Shown: positions 24,775 through 25,621 of the stretch, piece after piece
Layout of the letters: every line of letters starts with the position of its first letter
Numbering within the stretch: position 1 is the first letter of the stretch
NCBI GenBank assembly: GCA_031266095.1
Contig: JAISBR010000196.1
Span: 1 to 25,621, forward strand
DNA: 25,621 bases
Source of the DNA: Treponema sp.
GTDB taxonomy: Bacteria > Spirochaetota > Spirochaetia > Treponematales > Breznakiellaceae
Direction: 5' to 3'
The notes under the pieces: model-generated
The model's database searches: none
What the model saw: the letters and a program-made list of their open reading frames with translations, nothing else
Told to the model about the DNA's origin: nothing
Translations under genes and position numbers: made by a program

Positions 24775-24855
24775 GAAACCGGCCTGGTTTCAAAAGAAGT
24801 CCGGTTATAGAATTCGAGATTGAACACTAAAGGATAGGAGCTTTTGCGTTTCCGG

Positions 24856-25188
24856 TCATTTTACTCTGCTCCTGCGCTGTTCCCGAAGGGATATAACCAG
24901 GACCACCGTGAACAAGGCTAGCAGGAACAGCGCAAAGCCCAGCAACACCAGAATATTGGTCTCCGTATCGGGCGGTTCCCCTATCGGCATGGCAAAGGGG
25001 ATTAAGGGAGCTTCAGGCTCGACAGGCCCCATCACAAGGATGAGAAATAGGCTGATAACAAGCGAGAGTACCATCGTGGCCAGAGCGATAAGAGCGGCGA
25101 TCCGTATCTTGGGGCTGGATTTTTTTGAAAGGGCCATATAAATGACGCTACTTAACAAAATGAGGCCAAGGGGTATGAGGATAAACAT
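24856..25188 (-). CDS. Small membrane protein, three predicted transmembrane helices
   Basis: The 110-residue protein is not recognised. It has three hydrophobic segments: residues 2-19 (FILIPLGLILLSSVIYMA), about 30-53 (IAALIALATMVLSLVISLFLI) and about 79-100 (ILVLLGFALFLLALFTVVLVI). A proline- and acid-rich loop (EPEAPLIPFAMPIGEPPDTET) connects helices 2 and 3, and the C-terminus is basic (REQRRSRVK), which suggests the C-terminus is cytosolic. AAGG lies just upstream of ATG 25188. It stands alone, convergent with the epimerase gene. Confidence 0.65.
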   Translation of the reverse strand: MFILIPLGLILLSSVIYMALSKKSSPKIRIAALIALATMVLSLVISLFLILVMGPVEPEAPLIPFAMPIGEPPDTETNILVLLGFALFLLALFTVVLVISLREQRRSRVK

Positions 25189-25621
25189 ACCTTATTGTCG
25201 GTCTGTTACGGCTGAAAAACAAGCGGCGGCGGTAATGAGTTTTAACACAGCCTGCCACCCGCCACCCCAAACAGGTTGTACCTGAAAATCAACCAAGTTT
25301 AATGGAATCCGAAGGAAGCCGGAGGCAAAGTCAGTATTTTAGTGAATGGAGCTTGTTCCAAAACTAATTGACTATGCGCTAAAGCGCATGGTTTTGAAAC
25401 AAGCTCTTGGAAAAACCGGTCAAATCGGCCTAAAGTCCGGCTCGGTTTTTCCACTAAATTCAAGGAAGCTTTTCCAAAAACTGAAGTTTTGGAAAAGCCT
25501 CAATGAACTACATTATCCGCGGCTCCGGTGATTTTGTCTACAGAACGTAGAATCCCCGGGGCAATTTAACATTACGAAGGTTTTTTTAAAAAATTTGGGC
25601 CCCTGCCCCATATTTTTTGTA
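25189..25621. other. Gene-free terminal stretch packed with palindromes
   Basis: No gene is supported here. Between 25351 and 25500 three large inverted repeats follow one another; the short open frame across them encodes only palindrome sequence. The last 80 bases include an A/T run and GC-rich palindromic words (CCCCGGGG, GGGCCC). Confidence 0.7.
25351..25500. repeat. Cluster of three nested inverted repeats
   Basis: First: GCTTGTTCCAAAACT (25351-25365) and GGTTTTGAAACAAGC (about 25390-25404), with ATGCGC-TAAA-GCGCAT nested inside. Second: TGGAAAAACCG (from 25408) and CGGTTTTTCCA (ending about 25453) enclose a 24-nt loop. Third: AGCTTTTCCAAAAACT and AGTTTTGGAAAAGCCT (about 25468-25500) around GA. 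All share AAAACT/AGTTTT or AAAACC/GGTTTT cores with the palindromes at 5299 and 22403. Confidence 0.8.

Noticed and set aside
25346..25531. 61-codon plus-strand frame at the right end
   Set aside because: Its whole length covers the nested palindromes, so it is structural sequence rather than a gene.

Overview
The window looks like a chromosomal segment of a moderately GC-rich spirochaete, most likely a gut-type Treponema. This is inferred from two lipoproteins with relaxed lipoboxes (FIAC and LVGC), a Pro/Gly-rich OmpA-type protein whose domain reads GHTA instead of GHTD, many intergenic palindromes and scattered IS debris. No rRNA, tRNA or CRISPR was seen, and no single gene fixes the species.

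Left part (1-4300): the 3' part of an OmpA-domain gene opens the window. It is preceded by a perfectly periodic 102-bp (34-codon) tandem repeat, and its reading frame is broken twice by TGA at the same codon of the repeat. An HD-domain protein built like a CCA-adding enzyme follows, and it meets uppP tail to tail. Next comes a decayed patch: the N-terminal stub of a phosphotransferase-family kinase that still has a good promoter, and an IS5-family transposase remnant with a slippery A7 run.

Middle left (4286-10344): a class II (fuculose-phosphate type) aldolase carries a C-terminal linker plus amphipathic helix resembling a bacterial-microcompartment encapsulation peptide. A 464-bp palindrome-rich gap separates it from a divergent four-gene operon. 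That operon encodes a DegT/ArnB-type aminotransferase and a three-subunit xanthine-dehydrogenase-like enzyme (Mo, 2Fe-2S, FAD). The 2Fe-2S subunit keeps all eight cysteines, but three signature motifs of the Mo subunit are altered. This operon, perhaps with the tagged aldolase, is the best candidate for an undescribed system.

Middle (10399-17538): secA (minus strand) has a deleted ISAs1-type element with 17-bp terminal inverted repeats just upstream. A sugar ABC importer (lipoprotein plus two permeases, no ATPase) follows on the plus strand and converges on ruvA.

Right part (17675-25621): a minus-strand operon encodes a second sugar lipoprotein, two permeases and malQ, suggesting malto-oligosaccharide uptake and processing. 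It again lacks an ATPase, so a shared MsmX/UgpC-like ATPase elsewhere is inferred. A 174-bp stack of hairpins separates the binding protein from the permeases. A serine beta-lactamase-like hydrolase and a divergent NAD-dependent epimerase follow, then a small three-helix membrane protein and a terminal gene-free stretch packed with nested palindromes. Related palindromes (AAACT-GA-AGTTT type) recur at four or five intergenic sites.
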